A DNA stretch of 64,000 nt, taken from Meloidogyne chitwoodi. Lineage: Eukaryota; Nematoda; Chromadorea; Rhabditida; Meloidogynidae. The notes beneath the pieces were generated by a model. That model ran no database searches. It worked only from the letters and a program-made list of their open reading frames with translations, and was not told the origin of the DNA. The stretch spans positions 1,860,001 through 1,924,000 of the forward strand of contig JACZZP010000014.1 in NCBI GenBank assembly GCA_015183035.1, read 5' to 3'. This document shows positions 12,530 to 21,553 of the stretch, piece by piece. Each line of letters starts with the position of its first letter. Within the stretch, counting starts at the first letter, position 1. The translations under genes were made by a program, and so were the position numbers.

Positions 12530-12860
12530 TATGAAAACCTAAAAGAAAATTAGTTATAAAAAACAAAAAGTCAGTGAAATGAAAAATATAAATAAGCATT
12601 TTAATTTGAATTAAATAGTAAAAACCCCAATCAATAAAGCAGAATTCTTATATGAAAAAATAAAAATAGGTCGAATGTAAAAAGCAGAAAAAGCAAGGAG
12701 ACATAAAGACGCAGACCGCGAATAAAAAACATAATGCCAAAGTTTGTCAAAAAAGCGTTAGTTTAAAAATTATATTTTTTCGGACGAACCAGTTTCTGGA
12801 TTTTTTGAGTTTAGTGGGTGAAGATTTCTGTTTTTAGAACCTATTTGATGATTAAAACAG

Positions 12861-13315
12861 ACTTTGGCAATCCTTCGGAATTGTTGTCCCTTCGAAAATT
12901 TTTTTTTTTTAATTTTGAAAACTTGTTTCTAGGGGTAATTTGTGGCGGTGATCACGAATCTGAACTCAGATTTTGTTTAACACTTGATTTTATCAATGAT
13001 TTTTAGTTAATCATGGAGATGATTTACGATTTTTAATCGCTTGTAATTCAGTCCATATTCATTTCTATAAAACATGAGTGGTACTATCTGATTCAGCTCA
13101 ATGAAACGAATCGAATAGTATGTATTTTTTCGCTGAAAAATTATTTTTTCAAAAAATCAAGTACTTTATTAAAAATCATAGATAAAATCAAGTGATAGAC
13201 AAAATCTGACCTCAGATTCGTGATTAGCGCCCCAAATTACCCATAGAAACGTGTTTTCAGAATTATTTAATTTTTTTCGATGGGACCACAATTCCGAAGG
13301 ATTGCCCAGACTTTT
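12861..13315. mobile_element. Degenerate long inverted repeat (MITE relic)
   Basis: The left arm, about 12861-13005, and right arm, about 13150-13315, are inverted copies at moderate identity. For example ACTTTGGCAATCCTTCGGAA on the left pairs with TTCCGAAGGATTGCCCAGAC on the right, and GATCACGAATCTGAACTCAG with CTGACCTCAGATTCGTGATT. The loop is about 145 bp. The element fills the spacer between two divergent orphan genes and has no coding capacity. The divergence of the arms suggests an old insertion. Confidence 0.65.
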
Positions 13316-13357
13316 TTATTTTTAATTTTTATAATTATTTTTTAGCTAATTTTAAAA

Positions 13358-14348
13358 ATGTTCTACTTTTCCTATCCAGTTGTAATTATTGGCATACTAA
13401 ATGTTTTTATAACTTTGGCTATAGTTATCAAAGTTCGATTGCTAAGACGCGAGGAGCAAAAGGTTTTAAATTTAATTATTAAGTAAAATTGAATCCTTAA
13501 AATCATTATGAATTGAATAAAATTGAAGTTTATTTTATTTTCTTTATTTTGCTAAAAGTCCTCATCTTTTGTCCGCAAATTATAAAATGAGAGTGTTTTA
13601 ACATTAGAACGCCCCAGCAATTCTTAAGATTTAAAAAATCGGGATTTCCAGAATCCTTTAGTTATCAATTTTATATTAAAGGGGTGATCCAACCGCCTTT
13701 TCCTTTTAATTTTTCCAATTTTTTTCTATTTTAGAAATATCCTAACTCAGACATTTGCTGCCATCCTGATATTTATATTATTGGTTTGTTCCTTGTTTTT
13801 TCACTTATTGCGTTTATTCTGCTACTCAGCTTTCGATCGTATTGCCTAATCGATGATACGGTTTTTTTAATCTTTATTAAATAGAGAGAAGAAATTACTT
13901 CAATTTCTAATTAATTTGTAAAATTATTTTCAAAAATTTTAAAATCCATTTTAAGGATGAATCCGATCTTATGTTAGAAAGTAATCTTATGTTTATTGGA
14001 ATTATGTTTGGGTCGTTTGCTTTAGTTACTTCTTTTTTTTCATTTGCTGTATATTATGAACATCATGAAGATGTGTTAAGATGGGACAAAGAGAAAAAGG
14101 AACAACAACAAAGATGGGATAGAGAGGAAAGGGTACGACAACAACAACTTACGAATCAATTAATTTTATATCAAAATAATCCTCAGAATCACTTTATTTT
14201 GTATCAAAATAATCCTCAGAATCACTTTATTTTGTATCAAAATAATCCTCAGAATCACTTTATTTTATATCAAAATAATCCTCAGAATCAATTAAGATTA
14301 TATCAAAATAATCCTCGAAATTTAATTTATTTTAGCAAATATCTTTGA
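13358..14348 (+). CDS. Orphan three-TM protein with 11-residue LYQNNPQN repeats
   Basis: No family recognised. Three exons, 13358-13462, 13735-13860 and 13956-14348, all phase 0, giving 207 residues. Each exon brings one hydrophobic segment: VVIIGILNVFITLAIVI, YIIGLFLVFSLIAFILLL and MFIGIMFGSFALVTSFFSFA. A charged coiled stretch (RWDKEKKEQQQRWDREER) follows, then five tandem 11-residue repeats of the type LYQNNPQNHFI. If exon 2 is read through instead of spliced, the protein stops at TAG 13882-13884. ATG 13358 follows a TTTTTAG-type acceptor, which would suit trans-splicing. The DNA repeat unit is 33 bp. Confidence 0.5.
14164..14330 (+). repeat. 33-bp coding tandem repeat, 5 copies
   Basis: Unit TATC AAAATAATCC TCAGAA plus a CACTTTATTTT-type end; three copies nearly identical and two diverged. 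It encodes LYQNNPQN-(HFI/QLR/LIY). The near identity of the middle copies points to recent expansion or slippage, so copy number may vary between strains. Confidence 0.85.
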
Positions 14349-14445
14349 TTTATTTTACAAAATTAATTAATCTCATTTTAATTTCTTTTTTCAATTATTC
14401 GATCTAAAATACATTATTTTATTAATAAAAATTTAAGATAACAAT

Positions 14446-14522
14446 AGTGACACTTTGTTGGTGTAGTTGGAAAATGCCTAGTTTTGTATGTATAGGCTGA
14501 TGGTTCGAGTCCTTTCAGTATA
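14446..14522 (+). other. tRNA-like element (A-box/B-box), 3' of the repeat protein
   Basis: Contains TTGGTGTAGTTGG (A-box-like) and GGTTCGAGTCC (B-box) about 40 bp apart, as in a tRNA gene. The acceptor stem does not pair and the anticodon arm is poor, so this is tRNA-like or a tRNA relic, not a confident functional tRNA. It lies about 100 bp past the stop of the upstream plus-strand gene, in sense orientation. Confidence 0.5.
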
Positions 14523-15508
14523 AAAAAGCTCTATAATTGATAAAATTAAACAAATTTATTTTTTTAATTTATTTTATCCATTTTTCTTTGTTTTTACATT
14601 TTTTATTTTTGAAACAATTTCCCTTTTTCTAATAAAATATTTTCAAGTATTAACATAAGCAAAGCAACGAATTAAGTTGTAGATGAATATAAAAAGCCCT
14701 CTAGGCGAGTTTAGCTTGTCAATATGTTAAAACAGCTTCTACCCAACATCTCGTTCCTCTAAAGACATTAGAGTATTAAAAATAAAAGAAAAATATTTAA
14801 AGATTCGATTACTTCCAGACTCAAAAGTGAAAGTGTTGTTCAATTGTTTGTTGATCTTTTGGTTTTGCCAATGTCCTAGGTGGTAGTTGTTGGCAAGGAC
14901 ATAAGCCTCAACGTCATATTGTACTTTTTTCGTTATTCCCTTTAGCATTATAGTGTAAATAAAGTGGCAGCCGAGAAGACACGAAAGACAGCTCAATTAG
15001 GCGCCAAAGAATTTTTTTACCCTTTTTTGTCCAATGTATATATTTATTTTTTCCTTTTAGCTTATTTACATACCCCCAATATTTTACATAAATTACATAA
15101 ATATATTTTTTGCATTTTATTGTTGTCTTGCTTATTGGGAAAAGGACGAATGCCGCCTCTCTCTACAAATAACGAAAAGTGTTGATTAGAGTATTCCAGA
15201 AATAAAGAAAATACATTTATAATTTTAATAAACTTTAAATCAGAACTTTCTAATAAACTTTAAAATCAGAACTTTTTAATAAACTTTAAAATCAGAATTT
15301 TTTAATAAACTTTAAATCAGAAGTTAAAATTTTATTTCAGATAATTGAGTCACTAAACTAAAATCCATTAAAGACGTAAATTCTTTTAAGCCGCTTTTCC
15401 TCTAAAATTCTCTCATTTTACTTAATTAAAACGTCTTCTCATTCTAAATATTTTAAAATAATTTTATCTTTTTTTTTCTCTTAAAGAGTAAAAATAACAA
15501 TATAAAAA
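14523..15508. other. Spacer with weak ORFs and a short tandem repeat
   Basis: From 15226 to 15330 lie four copies of a roughly 26-bp unit (AATAAACTTTAAATCAGAAC). A less AT-rich block at 14700-15010 has an 85-codon minus-strand frame and a 73-codon plus-strand frame. Neither resembles a known family or shows splice support, so I do not call a gene. The last 100 bp before 15509 should hold the promoter or trans-splice site of the next gene. Confidence 0.4.
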
Positions 15509-16887
15509 ATGGCATTTTTAAATCAAATACAATCAAAATTAAATGAAATTAAAATTAAATCAATGCCACAAGTTAGTGCAGTCTTAGAACATGCAAATCA
15601 AGCAACTAATAAAGCTAAACAAAATTTAATGCCTGTATTGAATAAATGTACTCAACAATTGGATACTTTAACTAAAATATTACAGGCAAGTTTATTTACT
15701 CTAATGGAATTCAAGTTTATTTTTTTTCTACTGAAAAAAGTTTTATTTTTTGAAATTTGTTAAGTTTATTTTTCTCTTCTTGCTTTTTCCGAGTTACTTG
15801 ATTAGGTGACATTTGAGTCTATAAATATAATTTTTTGTTTGTTGATCTTTTAAGTGTTGATATTATGGGTGTATACTAAATTTTATTAAAAAATTGAATT
15901 TCAGGCCAATGTCAGCCCAAAGCAATCACCCGTCGATTTATTACCAGCAATTACAGCATTTGATCCAAGCTTAGAAAATGCTACATTTAAGCTTAATTAT
16001 GACAATTCTGTTAAATTATTAGTTGAGAATTTGGGTCAATATGGAGGACTTTCTCTTCGTTGGCCAAATAATAATAATTCTACAGCAGAAACAAATGGAG
16101 TAGATGAAAAAAAAGATGGAGCAATTTCATTTTTTGAATGTTCTTTCTTGGAAGGTCAACATTTTCAATTGGAACAAATTCTTTTCCACTGGGGAACTGA
16201 GCCAATGAATGGTAGCCTGGTAGAAAAATATTTTTTTAATTAAAAAATATTTTTTTAATTAAAAAATATTTTTTTCAAAATAGCATACAATTGCTGGTGT
16301 TGGCTATGCTGGTGAAATCCACATTATTCACCGAAATACAAAATTCCCTAATTTAACTGAAGCTCTAAAACATCCAGAAGAACAAGGAACATTATTTATT
16401 TCTGTTTTCTTAAATGTTAGTTTATTGAAAATTCTGATATTTTTAAAAATTCTGATTTTATAGGAAACACATGATGATAATCCTATACTAAATCCATTGA
16501 TTAACATTCTTTCTCAAGTAAAATATGCTGGAACAGAGTGTCCACTTTTAGAGGGATTTAAGGCTTCTCAGCTTGTTCCATTAGAGAAGAGCAAAGAATT
16601 TTGGTTTTACGAAGGGTCAGAAGCAGTTGAACCTTTTCGAGAAACAGTTAACTAATTTAACTAATTATTTTAGCCAATTATATTTATTAAAGGTCCATTG
16701 GTTAATCTGTCGCTCTGCAATTTCTATATCCTCAAATCAATTAGAAAAACTTCGTTTATTACGTAGAAGTCGTCAAGAAGACGAGGTAGAAGAACCTCTA
16801 CTTAATAATCGGCCTCTTCAACCAGCAAATTCTCGTTTAATTCGGTCATCATTTAAAAGCGCCGCGCAGGCTGAACTGCCAAAGTGA
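15509..16887 (+). CDS. Carbonic anhydrase-related protein (acatalytic alpha-CA fold)
   Basis: Five exons, 15509-15685, 15905-16219, 16284-16415, 16464-16646 and 16693-16887, all phase 0, 333 residues. Intron 1 has a GC-AG border (CAG/GCAAGT). The fold is clear: QSPVDLLPAITAFDPSL, QILFHWG, GEIHIIHRNTKF, FWFYEGS, ISISSNQLEKLR and the NRPLQP...RLIRSSF end. Of the three zinc histidines of CA II, H94 is Leu while H96 and H119 are kept. The Glu106 site (GSEHTV in CA II) reads GSLHTI, and the catalytic Thr loop (SLTTPP) reads SEAVEP. It should not hydrate CO2, like vertebrate CA8/10/11 and nematode CAH-1/2 type proteins. The first 59 residues form an amphipathic, coiled N-terminal region without signal peptide. 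An apparent frame break at 16646 is simply a 46-bp intron. Confidence 0.88.
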
Positions 16888-17453
16888 ATGGAAACATTTA
16901 ATAAAATATGTTTGTGTAGTACGGTTAAATGACAGTTGTGGAATATACACTATAACCTGGAAAATTCTGATTCCAAGTTTATTTTTTATATTTCAAGTTT
17001 TAAATAGAAATTTCGATTCTAAGTTTATTTTTTTATATTTGTTTTAAATAGAAATTCTGATTTCAAGTTTATTTTATATTAAGTTGTGCATTTTCCACAA
17101 TTGTCATCTAACCCTTGTAGAGAATTTAAAAACATTTCTTTATATTTTTATTAAAATTCTGATTAATATAACGTATAATGTTTTGAATAAAATAAATAAA
17201 AATGGAAACACATTTTCTTGCTAATTTAAAAACTTTGCCCAAACATATTTTCAATTTTTTTAAACAAAATAGTAGCAATCTTCTCTCCTTTTTTATGCTA
17301 CACTATTTTATCTATATTTTTTATATTTTCATAAAATAATCTATAAAGCATCAAAAAAGAGTATATTAGCTTAGTAAAGGCTACTCTTTCATTTCTCAAC
17401 TGCTTTTTAGTATTTTTAAGAGTATTTTTAGTGACAAGTACTATGAATGGCTA
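16888..17453. other. Spacer, TTCTGATTTCAAGTTTATTTT repeats
   Basis: Between the CA-related gene and the microprotein. From about 16965 to 17080 three loose copies of an AT-rich unit built on ATTCTGATTTCAAG occur. Nothing else recognised. A trans-splice-like acceptor (TTTTTAGTGAC) lies just before the next ATG. Confidence 0.45.
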
Positions 17454-17794
17454 ATGGATGTTGTCTACTCAATTATAGAAGGCAAGTATTTTAGAAAAAT
17501 TTAATTAATTTAATTTTTTTAAGGATTTCAATTTTTTATACCAATAATTGCTGTTAGTACTTTTTTGTGTATTCTATGGTATTATAAGGAACGACCAAAT
17601 AATGATGAACAGCCAGAATTAAATAAATATATGAATAAATCTCAATTTAAAGGTTTTAATAAATTTATTTTTTTTTAGATTTTTTGACTAAATTAATTTA
17701 AAAAATTTTATAATTAAATTTTACAGATACTTGGAAAGATGAAAATGAGGATAAAGGTCAAGAAGATGTAAAAAATATAAAAAAAGATTGCTGA
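17454..17794 (+). CDS. Membrane microprotein, 74 aa, single TM
   Basis: Short spliced gene. Exons 17454-17481, 17524-17652 and 17727-17794 form one frame. The first intron is GC-AG (GAAG/GCAAGT...TTAAG), only 42 bp long. The protein starts MDVVYSIIEG, has one TM segment (FFIPIIAVSTFLCILWYY) and a charged C-terminus rich in Asp, Glu and Lys ending KKDC. No family named. It is most likely an Nout/Cin single-pass microprotein. The same GC-AG splice type in the gene just upstream supports the model. Confidence 0.55.
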
Positions 17795-17962
17795 AAAAAT
17801 AATATATTTGGAATTTCTTTTTTAAATTGAAACAATTCTTTTCACATCCCTCAATTTTTGACTATTATTTTAAATAAAAATAAGAATTGACAAGAAGTGT
17901 ATTTTAACCAGTAGGAAAGTTTCTATTCCTTCTAAAAAGAGGCGGAATTATTAAAAAAAAGT

Positions 17963-18530
17963 GGTAAATGTCCAGTTGGCTATCTACCTGTCCGCAAAGA
18001 GAATTCGCTCTTTTCTTTTCTTCTCTTGCATTTTTGGCGTTAGGAGAAGTGCACGCTTATTTTTTCTCTACACTGTAATAGCCTTTTGACACTTGGAAAG
18101 ATAGGGATAAAATAATTAAAATTAATTAATATTCTAATAAGGTGAAAATATATTTATTTTAAAAGTAACTAAAGATTAAATCAAAAACATAAATTTGGGA
18201 CAACATTCTCAAATATATTTATGAAGATCAGGTGGATAACAACCTTTTATGAGATTATAATGAAGGGATAAAAACCAATAAAAGGACAAATATTTAAGTA
18301 ATTCAGTTTCTGTAATATGTCTCATCTGACGGACAATTCTGAATCTTAATCACTTTATTATTATTAATTAATTTTAATTATTTTATCCCTATCTTTCCAA
18401 GTGTCAAAAGACTATTACAGTGTAGAGAAAAAATAAGCGTGCACTTCTCCTAACGCCAAAAATGCAAGAGAAGAAAAGAAAAGAGCGAATTCTCTTTGCG
18501 GACAGGTAGATAGCCAACTGGACATTTACC
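17963..18530. mobile_element. Foldback/MITE element with 168-bp inverted arms
   Basis: Left arm 17963-18130 begins GGTAAATGTCCAGTTGGCTA; right arm 18363-18530 ends TAGCCAACTGGACATTTACC. The arms are equal in length and nearly identical, with a change such as TAGCCTTTTGACA against TGTCAAAAGACTA. The loop is about 230 bp. No transposase frame. It lies between the microprotein and the 3' end of mek-2 (converging genes). Transcription through it would give a long hairpin. Confidence 0.85.
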
Positions 18531-18773
18531 AAAAAAAGTTTAATTAAGCTTCTAATACCATTAAAGAATATTCTGATTAAAAAAATATTCTGACTTTTTT
18601 TAATATTCTGATTTTTACTAAAAATATTCTGATTTTTAAAAAACATTCTGATTTTTATAAACACTATTCTGAATTTAAAAACAAAATATTCTGATTTTTA
18701 AAGATATTCTGACTTTTTTAAAATATTCTGATATCTTAAAAAATTCTGATTCTTAAAAAAATAAAAAACAAAC
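18531..18773. repeat. Cluster of ATTCTGATTTTT motifs
   Basis: Eight or more loose copies of TATTCTGATTTTTAAA spaced about 20-30 bp between the foldback and the mek-2 stop. It probably makes up the mek-2 3' UTR. Same motif family as in many introns of this window. Confidence 0.6.
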
Positions 18774-20971
18774 TTACATATCAATAACAGAATGGACCCA
18801 TTTAGCAAAATTAGCACTATCATCTAATAAAGCAGCATGTTCTTTATAAAAAAGTTCTTCTGCTAATCCTGCAAGGTTTGGACGTTCTGTAACTTTTTTC
18901 TTTAAACATTTATTAACAAAATCGACAAAATGGTCAGAGAAAATACGACGAGGAAGGACTGGAGGAGGCTAAAAAAATTAAAAAAAATTAGAAATTTAAT
19001 TTAAAAAATTTTAAATAATAAAAATTAAATTAAAACTAACTCTATTAACGATATAATCTAACAACTCAAATATTGCCATTGTTTTAGGGCAAGTATCATC
19101 AATTGTTGAATTTATTTCTCCCTCTTGTCCTTGTAAATCTAATTGAACATCTTCAAATTTTATTCCAAAAATTTTTGCATATTCGCGTTTACTTGGAGAA
19201 GGAATTGGATAACGACCAATTACTAGCTCTACTAAAGACAAACCAAAACTCCAAACATCAGAGTGAATACTATAACGGGCACCGGTTAAACGTTCAGGCT
19301 TAAAAAAATTTAAATTTTATTTTTAAAAATTTTATTTTAATTATTACAGCCATATAGGAGCGAGTACCAACAAAAGAATTGGCCATACTATCCTTTAAAT
19401 GAATAAAAAAAATAATTATTTATTAAAAATAATTAAATCTCGGACACCAAAAAGGGGAAAACATTCAATGGGTTTTCTTTTAAAACATTTTTTCCTCTTT
19501 TTATCCCGGTGACCTTATAACGAGAGTCTGAGATAATTTAAATTAAAAATTAATTAAATTACAATAAGCATGCAGGAAACACCAAAATCGCAGAGTTTAA
19601 TTTCGCCACGGCTATTAACCAACATATTAGAAGGCTTTACATCTTAATTTAAAAAAATATATTAAATTAATTAATCAAATTAAAGATCAAAAAATATTAA
19701 AAAAAATATCTTAATTTTAAAAAAACCTCTATGAAGTATATTAAACTGTTCCTTAAGATAAGTAAGCCCATCAATAACAGCAACTGCAATTCTTCCAACC
19801 AATTTCTCATTTATACGCCCAACAGTTTGGAGAACAATATCAAGTGATAATCCATCCATAAATTCCATACATATTGAAATATCATTATTTGTTGTAAAAG
19901 CACCATAAAAGCCTTTTTTAAAATTAATTAATTAAATTATTATATTCTGGAATTTGAGACAATTTTTTGGTCTTCCCTGACCATGAAATGGGCCATCCCT
20001 GACCCAATCCTTTACAAGCTTTTCCCTATAGATCTCGGTGGGACGCTATCCAAAATGTTTAAAATATAACACTAATTCTTTTGTATAATATTTGGCTTAT
20101 TTTAAATTTTTTGATGGGATTTTCGCTATTTATTTAAATAAATAAAAAATAAATGTCTCATAAATAAATTAAAAACTTTAAAAAAATAAAATAAAAAAAC
20201 TAACCAACAATATAAGGACTTTTACATTTATGCAAAACTTCCAATTCTTTAAGTATTTGATTTCGAACAGATGGTTTTACTTCCAAATGAACAAGTTTTT
20301 TAGCCAAAACTATTCCAGTTTTACAATGACGCATTTTATGAACAACACCTCCATTTCCGTGTCCCAAATCACAAATACGTTCGAGAACATCATCACTTAG
20401 TTCTCCAATCTAAATAAATATTAAAATATAAACATAAAATTGAAAAAAAATTAAATAAATTAAAAGGCGAAATATTTTACCCTCAGATATTAATCATGTG
20501 ACCAGATATTTAATATAATTTAAAAATGAATAATAAACACGTAAAAAATTCAAAAATAAAATCAAAAATTAAACAAAAATTTTAATTACTAATATTATAA
20601 ATTATGGAGCTATAACTGAAAATTCTGGACAGCCCCAACCCTCCAAAATTTTCTTTATCCAACAAAAAAATTAAATAAACCTGTTTCTTTAGACCTATCC
20701 ATTCATTCATTCGTTCAATCTGTGCTCCAGATAATGAAAGTTTTTTAAGAGAATCTAACATTGTTGGGGGAGTTGCTACACTTTTACTAGTAGCAGTTGT
20801 TGTTTGTTGATTAACAACTCCTTCTCCTCCACCATCAAAATCAACATTATTATTATTATTATCACCTCCTTCCCCAGTAGTTTCAGTAATTCCATCACAT
20901 GCCAAACCTTCCTCATTTACTGTTGGAGGAAGGCTTAAATTTAATGGATTTCGTCTTTTTCCACTTGACAT
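18774..20971 (-). CDS. mek-2: MAP kinase kinase MEK (MEK1/2 type)
   Basis: Dual-specificity kinase of the Ras-Raf-MEK-ERK cascade; phosphorylates ERK (MPK-1). Seven exons on the minus strand: 20971-20681, 20409-20205, 19912-19727, 19642-19563, 19392-19348, 19298-19041, 18968-18774; 419 residues. N-terminal basic-hydrophobic ERK docking motif ([12 protein letters not shown]). Then Gly-rich loop GHGNGG, catalytic Lys in LAKKLVHLE (human MARKLIHLE), HRDVKPSN, DFG in [11 protein letters not shown], activation loop [17 protein letters not shown] with both Raf-site serines, and a Pro-containing insert before the C-lobe end. All catalytic residues are present. A strong donor-like GTAAGT overlaps the stop (ATGTAAGT), but nothing downstream fits as a further exon. 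Confidence 0.95.
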
Positions 20972-21553
20972 AATTTTTAAAATAATCTAAAAAAATATTA
21001 TAATTGAAAAAAAAATTAATTTAAAAATATGGAAAATTTAACCAATTAAAAAAAAATAAAAAATTTAATCAAAAATTTATTCTCAATAAAAAAATACGTG
21101 TCCCTGAATGAGACTAAAATTAAAGAAAAAGAACAAAACACCCTGTTCATTAAATAGAAAATTTAGAAAAAAATAAAGCAAGATTATTGTACAAATAGAA
21201 AAAAAAATAGCCGACAAAAAATTAGAAATTTAAAAAACAAAAAAATTTTCAAAAAATTCTAAAGTTTCAATTTCTAATTTAAAAAATGTGTAGCAAAGCA
21301 AATAAAAAATATTTCTAGCAGAAATAAAAAATAGTAAAATAAAAATTAATTTAAATATATGGCAACAAATTAAATATATTTGAGTAAATAAAAAATTGGC
21401 AGATTATTTATTTTTTCTAAAAAAATAAAGTTTTCTTTTTTAACAGTTAAAAGTCCAAATTAAAATATTTTGATAAGAAAAGATATCCGAAAAAATATAA
21501 TTTTTGTTTTGTAGAACAAATTGAAAAAAGAAAACCTGATTTTTAAAATTTTT
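20972..21553. other. Spacer between mek-2 start and Frizzled stop
   Basis: AT-rich, no frame or RNA gene recognised. It should contain the mek-2 promoter and the Frizzled-like 3' UTR, as both genes are on the minus strand. Confidence 0.45.

Noticed and set aside
14739..14996. 85-codon minus-strand frame in a less AT-rich block
   Set aside because: No homology, no clear splice sites or TM segments; kept only as spacer remark.
16620..16692. Apparent stop and frame break in the CA-related gene
   Set aside because: A 46-bp intron starting GTTAAC joins RET to VHWLICR in frame, as in other carbonic anhydrases.
18768..18780. mek-2 continuing through a GTAAGT donor at the stop
   Set aside because: Downstream minus-strand DNA is motif repeats and a foldback; the stop already lies where MEK proteins end.
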